NCBI RefSeq assembly: GCF_030463535.1
Contig: NC_132893.1
Span: 19,328,027 to 19,392,026, forward strand
DNA: 64,000 bases
Reading direction: 5' to 3'
From: Salminus brasiliensis
Taxonomy: Eukaryota > Chordata > Actinopteri > Characiformes > Bryconidae
Shown here: positions 12,063 through 23,140 of the stretch, piece after piece
Position numbering within the stretch: position 1 is the stretch's first letter
How the letters are laid out: each line of letters opens with the position of its first letter
Notes under the pieces: model-generated
Databases searched by the model: none
What the model was told of the DNA's origin: nothing
What the model saw: only the letters and a program-made list of their open reading frames with translations
Program-made: the position numbers and the translations under genes

Positions 12063-15000
12063 GGGTGAAGGTTTGATAAGATATCTTGTGTTAAGGTGAG
12101 AGCTTTGTGACTGACTGGACCAATACACTGTACTACTGGCTGTTCAGCAGCCTGATGGCCTGGGGGTAAAAGCTGTCTCCGAACCGTCTGGTTATGGTCT
12201 TCATGCTTCTGTACCTCCTGCCGCTGGGCAGCTGTGAGAGCAGGCTGTGGCTTGGCTTGCTTAGTTGCTAACAGCTTACAGATTAAGGTTTCTGGGTGAA
12301 AGTCTTGGTTTGATCTCTTGTGAAATCTGGTTCCACAGGACGTTCATCAGTCTTTGCACATAGGCTACCGTATATTCTCACTCTCATTACTCTGAGTCGT
12401 GATCAGATTTGAAGATTGGTGAAAGCAGAATAATGCTGGCGACTGACTGCTGTTATACTTCATAGAGATGTTTTGTAGTTGAGTTGTTGATTGTGTTGTG
12501 GATAGTCTTGTATGGAACAGTGTTGCAGTGGCGGTTTGCAGGTTTACAGTTTGGCTGATGTGTTTTCCTGTGCTACTGTTTTAACTGCAGGATGAATTTG
12601 GCTACAATGCAGAAACCCAGAAACTGCTATGTAAGAATGGAGAGACCCTGCTGGGCGCCATCAACTTTTTCGTATCCAGCATCAACACGCTTGTCAACAA
12701 AACTATGGAGGACACCCTCATGACCATCAAGATGTATGAGAACGCAAGGTAGGAAATCCGGGTACAGGTCCTGCTAAAATTGTGACCTTGTAGAAAGATG
12801 TGTTTGTAATCTGCATATTTCTAGTAATTGAAAATTGGCCAGTATCTCGCCATTTCAGTATGTACTTTTTTATTATGCATTACAACCATTGTATATTTGT
12901 CAGAGCTAATTGGAAATAAAGAAACATCAGTAGTTATTTATTTATTTATTTATTTATTTACATATGGAAAACTCACTTTTTTAGTGCGTGTGCACATGAA
13001 TTTGGATATTTGGGGTGTATTCCAACCCACAAACTGGGAAATCTTCCACTTCCTTTAGCAAAGACAAAATTCTAAAAGTCACCCGTTAGTCAAAATGATC
13101 TAGTTATAGAGAACAAGACTTCTTCATAATGTCCTGGTGCCTTGAAAAAATCAGTGTATTTATAATGTAAGGGAGGCATGTGCGCAAGAGAAAGAGAGAT
13201 CTTAAGGTGAACTCAAGATGAAATAAATGTCAGCTAGCTAGTTCAAATGGGCTGTGACCCCTGTAGTATTCTGACCAAAGCATGTCACAGATATTGTATT
13301 AAGACCCCAGGAACTGTGTTCACTTGTGGAAAAGAGGGATATATGACCTTTTAAGTTTTGTCTATGTGTTGTACAGGTGCCTTGGTATTGTGTTGAGTAA
13401 CAGTGCTGATTTATGACACTGACTGAGGAGTTTTTAGTTCAATGTCCAGAACAAAGCAAACTAAAACTGTGCTAGCACAACTGCTGCTGTGTCTTAAAGT
13501 CCTTGTTTCTGTTTCCATTGATTGATTGATTTATTATTTAATATTGTTTTTAGTTGAGCATGTCATGAGAAGTCAAAAATAAAGATTTTCTCAAATGCTT
13601 TTGTCAAATGCTAAATTCTGCTTTGTTTGATCTCCTGTAGGTTGGAGTTTGATGCTTACAGGGCTGATCTGGAGGAGCTGAATATGGGGCCCCGAGACGC
13701 CGTCACCATGGCCCGCATAGAGGCCGCTCAGCAGCAGTACCAGATCCAAAAGGACAAATACGAGAGGCTCCGTAGTGACGTCACTATCAAACTCAAATTC
13801 CTTGAGGAAAACAAGGTATTTGATTCTCTTGCTTTAATATCATTTGCAAGTACTGCAAATGTGTGATGCTGTACATTTAAAGCAGATCATATAAACAGTC
13901 ATCATGAGATCTGACCTGATATATTGGCATGGTTATTGTGAACACTACTGCTCAGCAAAACTATTACTAGCTAGGTTTGTGCCTTAGGTCAATGGCTGAT
14001 ATTTGCTGACAAATGAAGAAACATTGAAACATTATCTGCCCAGTGCTGCTATTGCTAATTGTTTTAAAAGTGTTAGATATTCGGCTCAATATTTTACACA
14101 TGAAGTAGGAACCTATTCAATTGTGAAGTAGCACCATATGAGAATCATTTTCCATATGTATGTAAATGACGTTTTATTTGATGGGATGATTTTGTTCCCA
14201 CGTTTTCAGAGGTGTTGTGAAGATGGGCAGTCTCAATTTGCCATCGGAGGATTATACCTTCAAACATGCATCCGTTTATTTTATTTAATTGACTTATCTT
14301 TTCTTAAACACAAATTATTATGTGGATAATTGTGTGAATTAAAGAGCAAATAATCTTAGTTATTTGGCTAAAAGACGTGGAAAGGTGTGAAATGACTGGG
14401 AATGTGCAAGTGTCTTATGTAATCAGGTTAAAAAAAAATCACGTTTCAGGTTTAAAAAAGGCAAATAATTCTATAGTCACATTTCTATGTGTGTTTTGGG
14501 GTTGTAGTGTGACTATACCTTATACACAATGTCTGATAGACTCGAGATTCCTATTGACACAAATTCATGTCTGATTTACTTTAGCTGAGAAACTATCCAT
14601 CTTTGCTGGCCTAACAGCATCTAAAAAGACATATACATAACTGGTTTAACCCAAATACACAACTCTCCCAACAATAGTTATTATTCTATCATGACATTGT
14701 CGTCGTCGTCCCCCCCCCCCCACCCCCATTAGACTACTGCCCATACAAATCAACGCTAAACTCAGTTTTCTTATGTGATGTGACCAAAAACAAAATTCTA
14801 TTCAGTACCAACAACCACTGTTATCTATGTCTGTCTATGCTTAAGATGCATGTTGGCTATGCATATCTAAAAATATTACAGTTTGATCCGAAAAAAAAAA
14901 GTCCAAATATTGACCATCAGTCAGCTGGTCTGTAAAGCAATTGAAATTGGAACTGTGCATTAAAATCCAGGATCAATGCATCCCTGCTATGATCTCTGTC

Positions 15001-15213
15001 AGTCTTCTCACACTGCATTCCTCAGTTTTTTCTGTGTTTTCCTCCTTCCTCTGGCAGGTGAAAGTGATGCACAAGCAGCTTCTTCTTTTCCACAATGCCA
15101 TCTCTGCCTACTTCGCTGGGAACCAGCAGCAGTTGGAACAGACCCTCAAGCAGTTCAACATAAAGCTCAAACCTCCAGGAGCCGACAAACCGTCCTGGCT
15201 GGAGGAACAGTGA
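947..15213 (+). CDS. arfip2: Arfaptin-2 (BAR-domain protein), 5'-incomplete gene, seven coding exons
   Basis: Arfaptins are crescent-shaped BAR-domain dimers that bind ARF/ARL1 and Rac GTPases and PI4P at the trans-Golgi and help form secretory carriers. Joining 947-1055, 6895-6990 (optional), 7226-7338, 11131-11352, 12591-12748, 13641-13815 and 15058-15213 gives one open frame of 342 residues (310 without the cassette), ending in SWLEEQ. The N-terminal part ([16 protein letters not shown]) is the arfaptin-2 type. The amphipathic segment before the BAR domain reads KKWGMNTYK: it has Gly where arfaptin-1 has the Ser phosphorylated by PKD, again arfaptin-2-like. The BAR domain then runs from [14 protein letters not shown] through [12 protein letters not shown] and [14 protein letters not shown]. 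All phases match and all introns are GT/AG. About 33 N-terminal residues expected from the family are missing because they lie upstream of the window. Whether it is the arfip2a or arfip2b copy cannot be told. Confidence 0.95.
1298..1586. mobile_element. MITE-like element with short inverted ends
   Basis: The left end reads TTATTCAGGGTCCTGG and the right end GTATGAACCCTGATAA, imperfect inverted copies. Internally, AAAGTCATGGAAA-type words occur near both ends. This resembles a common fish non-autonomous DNA transposon. Confidence 0.5.
1625..1856. mobile_element. MITE-like element with inverted ends
   Basis: The left end TTCACCAGCCGTTCTTAAGAA is answered by TTCTTAGAAAGCTAGTGGTGAA on the right, an imperfect terminal inverted repeat of about 21 bp. 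The unit is about 230 bp and non-coding, as expected of a hAT-type MITE. Confidence 0.55.
2391..2416. repeat. (TG)n microsatellite
   Basis: Thirteen uninterrupted GT/TG dinucleotides, directly abutting a Tc1-like remnant. Confidence 0.9.
2420..2885 (-). mobile_element. Decayed Tc1/mariner-like element, minus strand
   Basis: Words such as GACCACTGCATACTGGGAACACTCC, followed by ATGTTTTGGAGAAGC, are shared with the copy at about 31.24-31.48 kb. Further on come remnants (CACCTGTCAGTGGTGCTGATG, then TTGGCTG) resembling the end of the fish family whose terminus is CACCGATCAGCCATA. The frame is broken and no transposase ORF survives. Confidence 0.6.
4100..4392 (+). mobile_element. Internally deleted Tc1-like transposon
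   Basis: The first part encodes [20 protein letters not shown], the start of a Tc1-family segment. This jumps directly to [14 protein letters not shown], which belongs near the C-terminus of the transposase (the region after DLNPIEHLW). The catalytic middle is therefore deleted. The related tail also occurs at 52.49-52.67 kb. Confidence 0.75.
4711..5003 (+). mobile_element. tRNA-derived SINE, best copy in the window
   Basis: The head carries a perfect pol III A box (TGGCTCAGCGA, then TTAGAGC) and B box (GGTTCGATTCC). The body follows (GGCAAGCTGCCACTGTTGGG, then the CAAGGCCCTT motif), then a TG-rich segment and a T-rich end. It lies in an arfip2 intron in the same orientation as the gene. Confidence 0.9.
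5984..6059. repeat. (AT)n microsatellite
   Basis: About 37 uninterrupted AT dinucleotides, followed 160 bp later by more AT-rich DNA up to 6320. Confidence 0.95.
6895..6990 (+). CDS. arfip2: arfip2 cassette exon (32 codons)
   Basis: The acceptor ccccctccag precedes 6895 and the donor gtaccc follows 6990. The exon is 96 bp, phase 1 on both sides, so it can be included or skipped without a frameshift. It encodes a Ser/Arg-rich stretch containing [18 protein letters not shown]. Human arfaptin-1 has a 32-residue optional segment in the same place with SPSR and AASRLAQ motifs. The position, length and motifs all match. Whether it is used in this fish needs transcripts. Confidence 0.75.
7226..7338 (+). 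CDS. arfip2: arfip2 coding exon with amphipathic helix
   Basis: The acceptor is atcag and the donor gtatga. It enters in phase 1 and leaves in phase 0. It encodes a Ser/His/Met-rich linker, then [16 protein letters not shown], the amphipathic helix that in arfaptins binds PI4P membranes just before the BAR domain. Confidence 0.92.
8561..8894. mobile_element. MITE with GTTTACACCTGGTCACTT ends, copy 1
   Basis: The left end GGACCCTGTTTACACCTGGT is answered by the inverted right end ACCAGATGTAAACGGGGTC. A second copy lies at about 18.90-19.29 kb, with shared internal words (GAGAGACG.ATGTGTTTACACTGCT and TGTCTTGGGTG.GTTTAC). It is non-coding, so a non-autonomous DNA transposon. Confidence 0.75.
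10545..10945. repeat. Degenerate CTAGCAACCAC minisatellite
   Basis: Many imperfect copies of a 10-12 bp word (CCTAGCAACCAC, ACCATAGCAACT, GCCTAGCAACC) fill 400 bp ahead of an arfip2 exon. Unit spacing is irregular. Such arrays are common in fish introns. Confidence 0.85.
11131..11352 (+). CDS. arfip2: arfip2 coding exon, start of BAR domain
   Basis: The acceptor is cgtctcag and the donor gtgaga; the exon has 74 whole codons. It encodes [18 protein letters not shown] through [12 protein letters not shown], the first long BAR helix. The exon is clearly GC-richer than its flanking introns. Confidence 0.95.
11423..11588 (+). repeat. Intronic direct repeat, copy 1
   Basis: This block ends in GTATTCCAACCCACAAACTG and contains GGAAAACTCACTTTTT and a T/A-rich ATTTATTTATTT core. 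A second copy in the next stretch of the same intron (12883-13042, beyond the 12591-12748 exon) shares these words in the same order and orientation. Confidence 0.75.
12017..12052. repeat. (TG)n microsatellite
   Basis: About 17 uninterrupted TG dinucleotides followed by three TATG units. Confidence 0.9.
12125..12250. repeat. Teleost interspersed repeat fragment
   Basis: The words CTGTTCAGCAGCCTGATGGC and GGGGGTAAAAGCTGTCTCC, then CTTCTGTACCTCCTGCC, recall a repeat widely dispersed in fish genomes. The class is not assigned. It lies just after the TG array. Confidence 0.5.
12591..12748 (+). CDS. arfip2: arfip2 coding exon, BAR domain
   Basis: The acceptor is aactgcag and the donor gtagga; it exits in phase 2. 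It encodes [18 protein letters not shown] through [10 protein letters not shown], one of the most conserved arfaptin blocks. Confidence 0.95.
12883..13042 (+). repeat. Intronic direct repeat, copy 2
   Basis: It matches 11423-11588 along its length (CATTGTATATTTGTCAGAGCT against CATTCTATATCTGTCACAGCT, minus one base or so each). It contains five ATTT units and ends in the same CCAACCCACAAACTGGGAAAT. Confidence 0.75.
13641..13815 (+). CDS. arfip2: arfip2 coding exon, BAR domain
   Basis: The acceptor is tcctgtag and the donor gtattt. It encodes [18 protein letters not shown] through KLKFLEENK. It completes the split Arg codon left by the previous exon, and the frame is open throughout. Confidence 0.95.
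15058..15213 (+). CDS. arfip2: arfip2 last coding exon
   Basis: The acceptor is ctctggcag. The exon encodes [18 protein letters not shown] through the C-terminal SWLEEQ, followed by TGA at 15211-15213. The terminal sequence is nearly invariant in arfaptins, which fixes the end of the gene. Confidence 0.96.
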   Translation: MKVMHKQLLLFHNAISAYFAGNQQQLEQTLKQFNIKLKPPGADKPSWLEEQ

Positions 15214-15442
15214 AAGTGCCCGTACCACCTCCTGGCCCCACCCGCCCTTTCCTACAACCGGTTTATTATCCAGACAGAGCCACAACCACCAGCCCCAGTC
15301 ATGCAGTCTAGCTTCTTCAGCAGCAGGGCAGCAAGAGGCTGACTGTCTTCCCTCTATCTCTATTAAGGGGGTACTGCCTTTTCCATCCCATCTCATCTCT
15401 TCCTCTTTATCTCCTGGTTCCCTGAAATTGTCTGATCATGAG

Positions 15443-15448
15443 AATAAA
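15443..15448 (+). promoter_or_regulatory. Candidate polyadenylation signal of arfip2
   Basis: AATAAA is the first canonical hexamer after the arfip2 stop, 230 bp away. A clear GT-rich downstream element is not obvious, so it may be a weak or alternative site. Confidence 0.4.
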
Positions 15449-15596
15449 AACTACTTGTATCTTCAGTCATCCCAAAGGCCGTCACGTTTGTTTTCCCGCT
15501 TGAACAGTAGTCGACGCAAAGGTCAGCAGAAGCTGGCCGGGTCCTGCAGGGAACAACCTGTGGGCGGCAATCGGAGCTCCTGTAGACTCACTCTTT

Positions 15597-15759
<163 letters not shown>

Positions 15760-17351
15760 CTGACAACGAAGCTGTTCTCCAGCCCTATTGACCACACCAA
15801 GAAGAACAGTTTTTTTTCCAAAAAGACCCCCTCCCCCTCCCTCCTCGCCCAAACACAGGGTTTGGCTTGTGGACCTGGACCTGTAGAAGTGGAGAAGACG
15901 TGGAGCACTGCTGTTTCTGAATTTTCAAAGAACGAATTTCTAGACGGGTTCCGGGGCAAAAATAGATCTGTGTTATTTATTTTCATAAATGTCCAGCGGA
16001 AATATTGATACCCTGTACGTTTACCTTATAACCGTCATCCATGTGTTTACCAGATCCCGTGCTCCAGAAGGGAACGTTCATTACTGTCGTCATAGTCGAT
16101 CATGTTGGTTACAGAAACACTTGTGTGACCCAGTGCTTTTACACCATGAGATTCTTGACTGAACCTCTACATGTCGCTCTTGGAAAACCCTTCCATTTGC
16201 TGCACGTTAGCTGCAGTTTCTACATAAACAGCTCTGAAATTGGAGCCACCTTCTCCCGTAGAGGTCTTTCATTTCACTACGTGTTCATGTGTGCCCTCCT
16301 TTCTGTTGAGCGACCTAGATTATGGAGGTCCTGATCGTTGGGGCGCTCAAGTTTTGTGCCTGCTGCTGCTGTTGTGATCTTTGCATTTGAGTTCTTGCTC
16401 TCCAACAATTCATCTGAAATCCATGTTTCAAATAGTCATTGGAAGTATATTTTCTATACTGTACGATATGCCTTTGGGTTTAGTTTTGTTTTCATGCCGG
16501 TTCGGCTTCAGTACCAATTAGTTGGTTATAGAAAAGACAGACAGAGAGGGGCATAAGGCTGTTCGCCAGTCTAAGGGTGTTTGTTTGTGTTCGATGTGGT
16601 AAATTTTCTGTGGTATTACATACTAATTTCTGTATGATTTGTTTTTTCTTTCTTTCTTGTTTGTATATTTGTTATTTTAATTTAACAATCAATGGTTAAT
16701 CTGAGAACTGTAGCGTAGAAGTGTCTTTCTGATTTATTGTATGTGCTTTGATTAGTCCTAGCCATGGTTTAGACCATCGTTTATATATTCCCAGACCAAA
16801 ACGTACACTACAATGTCCTGCGAGTTTCCAGTGGCCCGTTTCCCATTGGAAACTTCGGGTTTGCCTACAACAATTCATGCCTGTTTTTGTTTTTTATTTT
16901 GTTGTTGTTGTCATTCACTCATAATCATGTTTATTATGATGAATGTATGTTTATTTTTAACCCCCCCCCCCAATAAGTTTAATTTACAACACTATAGCTT
17001 GTTCCCGAAGAGACCCCACAGAGGAAGCGAAATGGATGTTCACATCATGACCTCATGCACAAAACTGTACTTTTGCTTCAAGTAAGAGCTTTATGCCTCC
17101 AGACACAGAACACTGTTGTAACTTCTAACACATAAAATATGACTCCCATTCTGAGCGGTTTGTTGTGGTTAATCACATGGGGCTGAGATTTGTTTTTACT
17201 GGAGGTGGCACGATACTGCTTTTTCTGTTCCATCTTTCAGTGTTGAAGTTATTAGTATCGGACGATGCTATCCGATATTTTTTCCTTAAAAAACACCAAG
17301 CTTTAAAATGAGCTGATTTGATTTGCAGCTGTTCACTTCAGCTTCGCATTT

Positions 17352-17945
17352 AAGGCCCCGTCCACACGTATCCACACGAGTATTTTCAAAAACTGATTCT
17401 CCGCTTTAAGCATATTTCTGTCCACACAGATACGAATGGCCATGCTAGCCCTGTATGGGGGGAATAATCCTTATATCCTATAAATAAAGACCCCAAAGGA
17501 AGAAAAGACATAGACAAAAGACAGAGGTTTAATCCCATATTACGCACAATGCCAAAGTCATGGAATTACGGATTCAAAATCTGTAGAGCATTATATCTAG
17601 AATAATATTTATATTTATTCATATGTCGAAATCTGAATCTAGCGCCATTTGCACATGGACCTAGGGTGCTCAATCTTGTCTGCTCAATCTTGTGGCTGCC
17701 ACGTCGGCTCTTTACGGATAAGGTTGGACACCTCTGCTGTAGATGTTGTGATTTTCTGACTCCTGCAGTTGATTATACAGGGAGGGGTTTGAGATGCAGT
17801 CCGAAACATGTAAGCGTTGTCATAAAGCTTTTCAGAAACAGCGCTTTCATGTGGATGGGAGGCCAATACGCAGACAAAAACATCCAGATCTGGATACATT
17901 TGGGCGGGGCCTGAAAGTAGACCGCCATTCTCAAAATACTGAAAC
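17352..17945. mobile_element. hAT-like non-autonomous element
   Basis: It starts GGCCCCGTCCACACGTATCC and continues with ACGAGTATTTTCAAAAACTG. Near the right end are CAGACAAAAACATCCAGAT and GCCATTCTCAAAATACTG, partly inverted versions of the left-end words. This is the pattern of a common fish hAT-type MITE. The boundaries are approximate. Confidence 0.5.
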
Positions 17946-18469
17946 ACTCCATGCAAAAACAATAACAACAACAACAAAAAAAAACAGTCATGCCAGCTCT
18001 AGTTTTTTTACAGTAACCTAATAAACATAAACATCATACGCTCTTCAAAATAGAAGTCCTTATTGGTTTATGGCTTGGACGTACTGTTCTTTAAGAGAGT
18101 TCTTCCAAGGTTCTTTAGTAAAGACATCAACTGTGACAACTCGAAGAACCATTTAGATGCTTGAATAGGTCTTTGCCTAGAGGGTTCTTTGCTATGATGG
18201 AAAACAGATGGTAATATATAGCAGTAAAAAGGTTTCATTATTATTATTATTATTGTTATCATTATTACAAGTCAAAAGCATGTATTAGTTTGAACTCCAC
18301 AGTCATGTGGAGGTTCTTTTAACATCCGATGTTCAGAAAATTAGTTCTAGTTTGATGGACAGGCTGCAATGGCGGTCTTGATACAGCAATACAGTGTGAT
18401 ACCTTGTATTGGTTTATCCTTAGAAGCACCTTTTGTCTTTTAGAGTGGGAACAATGTGGGGGTGTAAAG

Positions 18470-18474
<5 letters not shown>

Positions 18475-18546
<72 letters not shown>
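18475..18546. repeat. (AT)n microsatellite
   Basis: About 36 uninterrupted AT dinucleotides. Confidence 0.95.
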
Positions 18547-18549
<3 letters not shown>

Positions 18550-18897
18550 GAAATAAGCTACATAGAGTGTAACTCCCCCAACAAAGGAACATTAAGGATC
18601 TGAGCTCCAAGTGAAGCAATACTAAAGAGGGTTCTAGAAAAACATGGTTCATTCTAGCTGTGTTGGTTGCTGGTGTGTTTTGCATGGCTTCTCCGATGGC
18701 TTTAGTTGGCTGGTACCTCCTTGGTGTTTATCCCGTTTTACGCAGGGCTAACGGAATATAGGGTAAACGGGTTGCTGTAAGGCAAGGACGTTTCTTTTGA
18801 ATGTTAACGTGGGAATTCCATCAGTTTTTCAAGATGTGTGCCTAATGCAATTAAGTGGTCGGGTGCGAAATGTTCCATTGTGGAGAAGCTTTGGCAA

Positions 18898-19286
18898 CCA
18901 TTTACACCTGGTCACTTCATGTAACTGGATTGTATCCTGATCAGATTTAAGCCACATGCATTTACACTGGAGAGTGAGACATGCTTCTCCGGGTCAGTCA
19001 GAGGGAAATCACGATTGCTGTGTAGGACAGAATATGCAAATTTGCTCATTGCTTGGCCATTAATACTGGTGTTTCAGTTGTACTGGAATGCGTCCTGGAG
19101 AGACGAATGTGTTTACACTGCTGTAACGTGTGGCTCGGACCACCTCCTGAAGTGGTTTGCATGATGGGATTTATATCTGGTTCAAATGCTTGTCTTGGGT
19201 GCGTTTACTCTTGCATTTAATGTATCCAGATAAACTCCTGATAATCATGCATACGCATGAAGTGACGAGGTGCAAACGGGGTCTTG
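18898..19286. mobile_element. MITE with GTTTACACCTGGTCACTT ends, copy 2
   Basis: The left TTTACACCTGGTCACTTCATG is answered on the right by CATGAAGTGACGAGGTGCAAA, then CGGGGTCTT. It shares internal words and order with 8561-8894. The inverted ends are about 20 bp with a few mismatches. Confidence 0.75.
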
Positions 19287-19289
19287 ATG

Positions 19290-20450
19290 AGGTCGAGGTT
19301 GTTCACAGTGGTGGCGAATGGGACCCCTAAAAGCTACATCATGCTTGAGGCATGGTTTTTATTGATAATGTTAAGATATGTACATTTAGAGGCGTGTTTG
19401 TTTACTGCTGGTATTGGACAGTAAATAAAATGGCTATGTCTGCATTGTTGGCACTGTGGGCCCTGGATCCTATCACTGCCACTGTAAAGAGGTCAGAGTT
19501 GGGAAGTCTTTGCAGTGAACCATTTCACACCAGACCACTCAGAATGACTTTACAGTGACTGAATTATGCCGAAATCGAGGCCAAATTAAGCATTTATATA
19601 CAAAATAGGTCGAATTCCCCACCTAGGATAAACTGGAAGTTGTAATGGCTGGACTTGAAGCGTCCATATTGTTGGATTAAAAATAAGTTACGATGTTCTC
19701 ATTTTTTTTTTTCTGTGCTTTTTGAATCCAGTGTGTATTTTTTGCTAGAATAATGAGTGCAATGCTGCAGTGTGACGTAAGTGTGATTACCTAGTGTGAG
19801 AGAAAAAATTTGCCTCTACCAACAGAGTCTGAAAAGGAATCCTGGAATGAAGGACTGTTTGTAGTTGAGCAAATATGAGCTAATATCCTGAAGAACCCAG
19901 CTGAAGGTAAACTGTGGCCCAAAATTTTTATACATATATAATTTAACTTTCTGTTTCAGTTTTGACTAATGCACAAGTTTCCAGCTGAAATGAGACAAGA
20001 CCACTCCTTAATGCCTCGTCTTTGACCAGAGTGGAATGAAGGGTTAATGACAAGTGTACAATCGATGTTTTGGGCTGCTCTGTAGTACTGTGGTGTATGA
20101 ATGACCTGTGTATATAACTGGAGTCCCATGATGTTTGCCTTTATTCCTGACTGACCAAACCCCCTGGAATATGGCAGTGATGTGAAGAGCCCACAACATA
20201 AAATTTGAAATGTTTGCAAAAAAAAACAAAATCTGTGTGTGTGTTTTCTTTTTTTTCCCCTTCCCCTCCCATCCATTGATTGAAGTCTTATTGAGTGTTT
20301 TTAGGTGATGCACCCTCTGTGCTGTCCCAAGACACCTTTGGAGTAGCCACAATACTGGCTTTCTGCTGCCTTGTTCAGAAAGCAGGCTCAGCTGAAACTC
20401 CCTTTATAAGTTACATGTAAACAGCTAGGGCTCAACAGCTATAGGCCATA
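19290..20450. other. Intergenic stretch without recognisable genes
   Basis: It contains a short word (TTCACACCAGACCACTCAGA) shared with three other sites in the window, and T-rich tracts. No exon or RNA gene is supported. Confidence 0.6.
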
Positions 20451-20800
20451 ATGTCAGTCAAGTCAAGTCAGATTTATTTGTATAGTGCTTTTTACAACTG
20501 TTGTCGTCACAAAGCAGCTTTACATAATTAGTAATTAGTAATTAATAAAAGAGACTAGATACAACAGATAGTTAATAGTGGTGATATTAATAGTGACTGA
20601 TCGTTACGAGTCCATTTAGGTGTTAACATGGTCATTAAACAGGTAGCAGTGGTAGGAGGGTGTTCCACTGGTCTGTTATGGGTGTTGGTGGGTGGGGGAC
20701 CTGATGGTCGGATTGGTAGGTGGTCTGACGCAGGTAGAGGGGACCTCAACGGGCAATCTTCCACCAGGTCGGGCTGGGTGGCCATTTACTCGGAGAAGAA
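20450..20800 (+). repeat. Teleost interspersed repeat, copy 1
   Basis: It has TTATTTGTATAGTGCTTTTT, then ACAACTG and CACAAAGCAGCTTTA, then further on GTCATTAAACAGGTAGCAGT, then GGTAGGAGGGTGT. The same landmarks occur in the same order at 42091-42490. It resembles a widely dispersed fish retroelement, class not assigned. Confidence 0.7.
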
Positions 20801-21159
20801 AGTTCTGAGAGGAATTTTATAGAGAGAAGGGAATGTTGAGCAGTATCAGAGTGTGTCTGACGACTCCTGCAGGTCTGAAAGGAGAGCCAGAAGAGCCAGA
20901 AGGTAACACAGACACAGGAGCACCCTGAAACTCTAGTGTCCATCTGCTCCACCGTCCACAAACTTGAGTGATCTCCTATTAATGGGGAGTTATTAAATAA
21001 TATTGTCGCTGTCACAAAAAAAACGTTATTAAATGTGAGGAAGGTTTTCTCTTATCCAGTTCAACATGGTTGAACGTATGGTTAAGGTCATGAATCATTA
21101 CTAATTACAACTAATTAGGTGTCTGGACATACTATGTACAGTCTGAGCCTGTGGCCACC

Positions 21160-21745
21160 CCTGACCACCCATTATATCAGCTCCACTTACCATATAGGAG
21201 AACCCTGTAGTTCTGTAATTCCTGACTGTAGTCCTGTATCTGTTTCTCTGCATACTTTATCAGCCTGTTTTTCAATGGTCAGGACCCCACAGGACCACCA
21301 CAGAGCAGGTATTACTTGGGTGGAGGGTTAATCTTAGCACTGCTGTGACCCTGAGATGGTGATAGTTGGTTTACCTTGTGGATGTAAGGTCAGAGACTGA
21401 AGCTTATCTATTGCTGCACCGTTTGTGTTGGTCATCCTCCAGCCCTTCATCAGCGGTCACAGAATGCTGCCCACAGGACGCTGTTGGCTGGATATTTGTG
21501 ATTAGTGGACGATTCTCAGTCCAGCAGTAAGACTTAGGGGTTTAAGAGCGCCAGCAGCACTGCTGTGTCTGATCCACTCGTACCTCCAGCGCAACACACA
21601 CTACTAACACACCACATTGTCAGTGTAAATGAGTGGTGTGAATGACCCACCACCCAAATAATACCTGCTCTGTGGTGGCCCTGTGAGGAACAGGGTGAAA
21701 GGAGGTTAACAAAGTATGCAGAGAAGCAGAAGGACTACAGTGTGG
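21160..21745. mobile_element. Foldback-like element with long inverted arms
   Basis: The left arm (about 21177-21320) includes CTCTGCATACTTTATCAGCC and CAGAGCAGGTATTACTTGGG. The right arm (about 21600-21745) carries their reverse complements, AACAAAGTATGCAGAG and CCAAATAATACCTGCTCTG. The arms are about 130 bp and imperfect, separated by about 280 bp that includes AGCACTGCTGTGTCTGATCC. It is non-coding. A related half occurs at 40190-40410. Confidence 0.7.
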
Positions 21746-21829
21746 AGTAAGTGAAGCTGCTAGAATGGGCAGATGTTGGCTATAATATTCTGATACAACT
21801 ATGTATGTGTATATATTTATATACTTTTG

Positions 21830-22555
21830 CTCACTGAGCACTTTATTAGGAACACTATAATGGTACTAAGTTTGTTCCTCAAACACTTTGATACTGGGAG
21901 ATGACTATTGCTTTGTGACGTGGTAGAAGATGGGTAGATGATGGCCATTAAGGGACAGCAACAATGGTCAGCAACAATAGGCTGTAGCACAGAGTTAATT
22001 GGCATGATTAATTGGCATTAATGAGCCCAAAGTGTGCCCAGAACGCATTCCCAACACCATCTCCACCAGTCTGGACTGTTGGCACAAGGCAGGTTGGGTT
22101 CCTGGGTTCGAGCTGTTGGCACCTAATTTTGACCCTACCATGTGTGCCATAGCAGGAATCAAGAATCGAGAGAGACTGTGCCCACTGCAGCCTCAGCTTT
22201 CTGATCTTGACTGGCAGATGTGGAACCTGACATGGTCTCCTGCTGTTGTAGCCCATCCACCTTAAGGTTTGGTGTGTTGTGCATTCTAAAATTCTGCACA
22301 CCACAACTGTACAGAGTGCACGTGGTTATCTGAGATTGATTTTCTGTCAGCTTGAACCAGTCTAGCCATTCTCTGTTGACGTCTCTAATCAACGAGGTGT
22401 TTCAGTCTGCAGGACCACCGCTCACTGGACATTTTTTCTTTGTTAAGGCATTCTGGGTGAACTCTAGATACTGTTGTAGTGACAATTCTAGGTCAGCAGT
22501 TCTAGAAATACTCAAACCACTCCTCCCTGAACTGGGTGTGCATTTAGGCTAGATT
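21830..22555 (-). pseudogene. Tc1/mariner transposase remnant
   Basis: On the minus strand the 22008-22304 frame gives pieces typical of Tc1-family transposases: LPVKIRKLRLQWAQ, then WRQQ-like CQQLEPRNPTCL and VQTGGDGV. The 22352-22555 segment matches the helix-turn-helix part. The plus-strand start CACTTTATTAGGAACACT is the usual terminal word of this family. Stops and shifts break the frame, and the DDE catalytic region is incomplete. Confidence 0.8.
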
Positions 22556-22609
22556 TCATGGGTGTGTATCTGTTGTTGAGAGTTGAGAACTGGGATTGAG
22601 CTCTGTCTT

Positions 22610-23140
22610 AATATATAGTTTTACTTTGTGGTCTTAAAATATTATTTTGTGTCCTAAACATTATATATGTTTTCGCCTCAAATTATTACTGTGTCTCCTT
22701 AATACATTATTCCATGGCCTTAAAATATTATGCTGTGGCCTCAATATATTTTCATAGGGTTTTAATGTATTAGTTATGGACTCAATATATTATTTGGCGA
22801 CTTCAATATATTATCATTGGGCTTTAATGTATTATTTTGTGGTCTCAATATATTATCTCAGGGTATCAGTATATTATCTTGAGGCCTCAATATATTTTTT
22901 GGTCACTTCATTATACTTTTTGAGGGCCTTAATGTATTATTTCATGGACTCAATATATTATCATATACTATCAGCTTTAATGTATCATTTTGTGGTCTCA
23001 GTAAAAAATATCTCAGGGTACGAATATATTATCTTGAGGCCTCAATTTAATCTTGTGGCTTCAGTATATAATCTCATGGCCTCAATATGTTATTTCATTT
23101 CCTCTATATATTATCTTGTGGACTCAATATACGATCTCGA
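22610..23140. repeat. AT-rich minisatellite, diverged short-unit part
   Basis: A unit of roughly 30 bp with consensus GGCCTCAATATATTATTTTGT is repeated with many substitutions. The 142-residue Tyr/Ile/Ser-rich open frame here is only this repeat read through. Confidence 0.9.
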
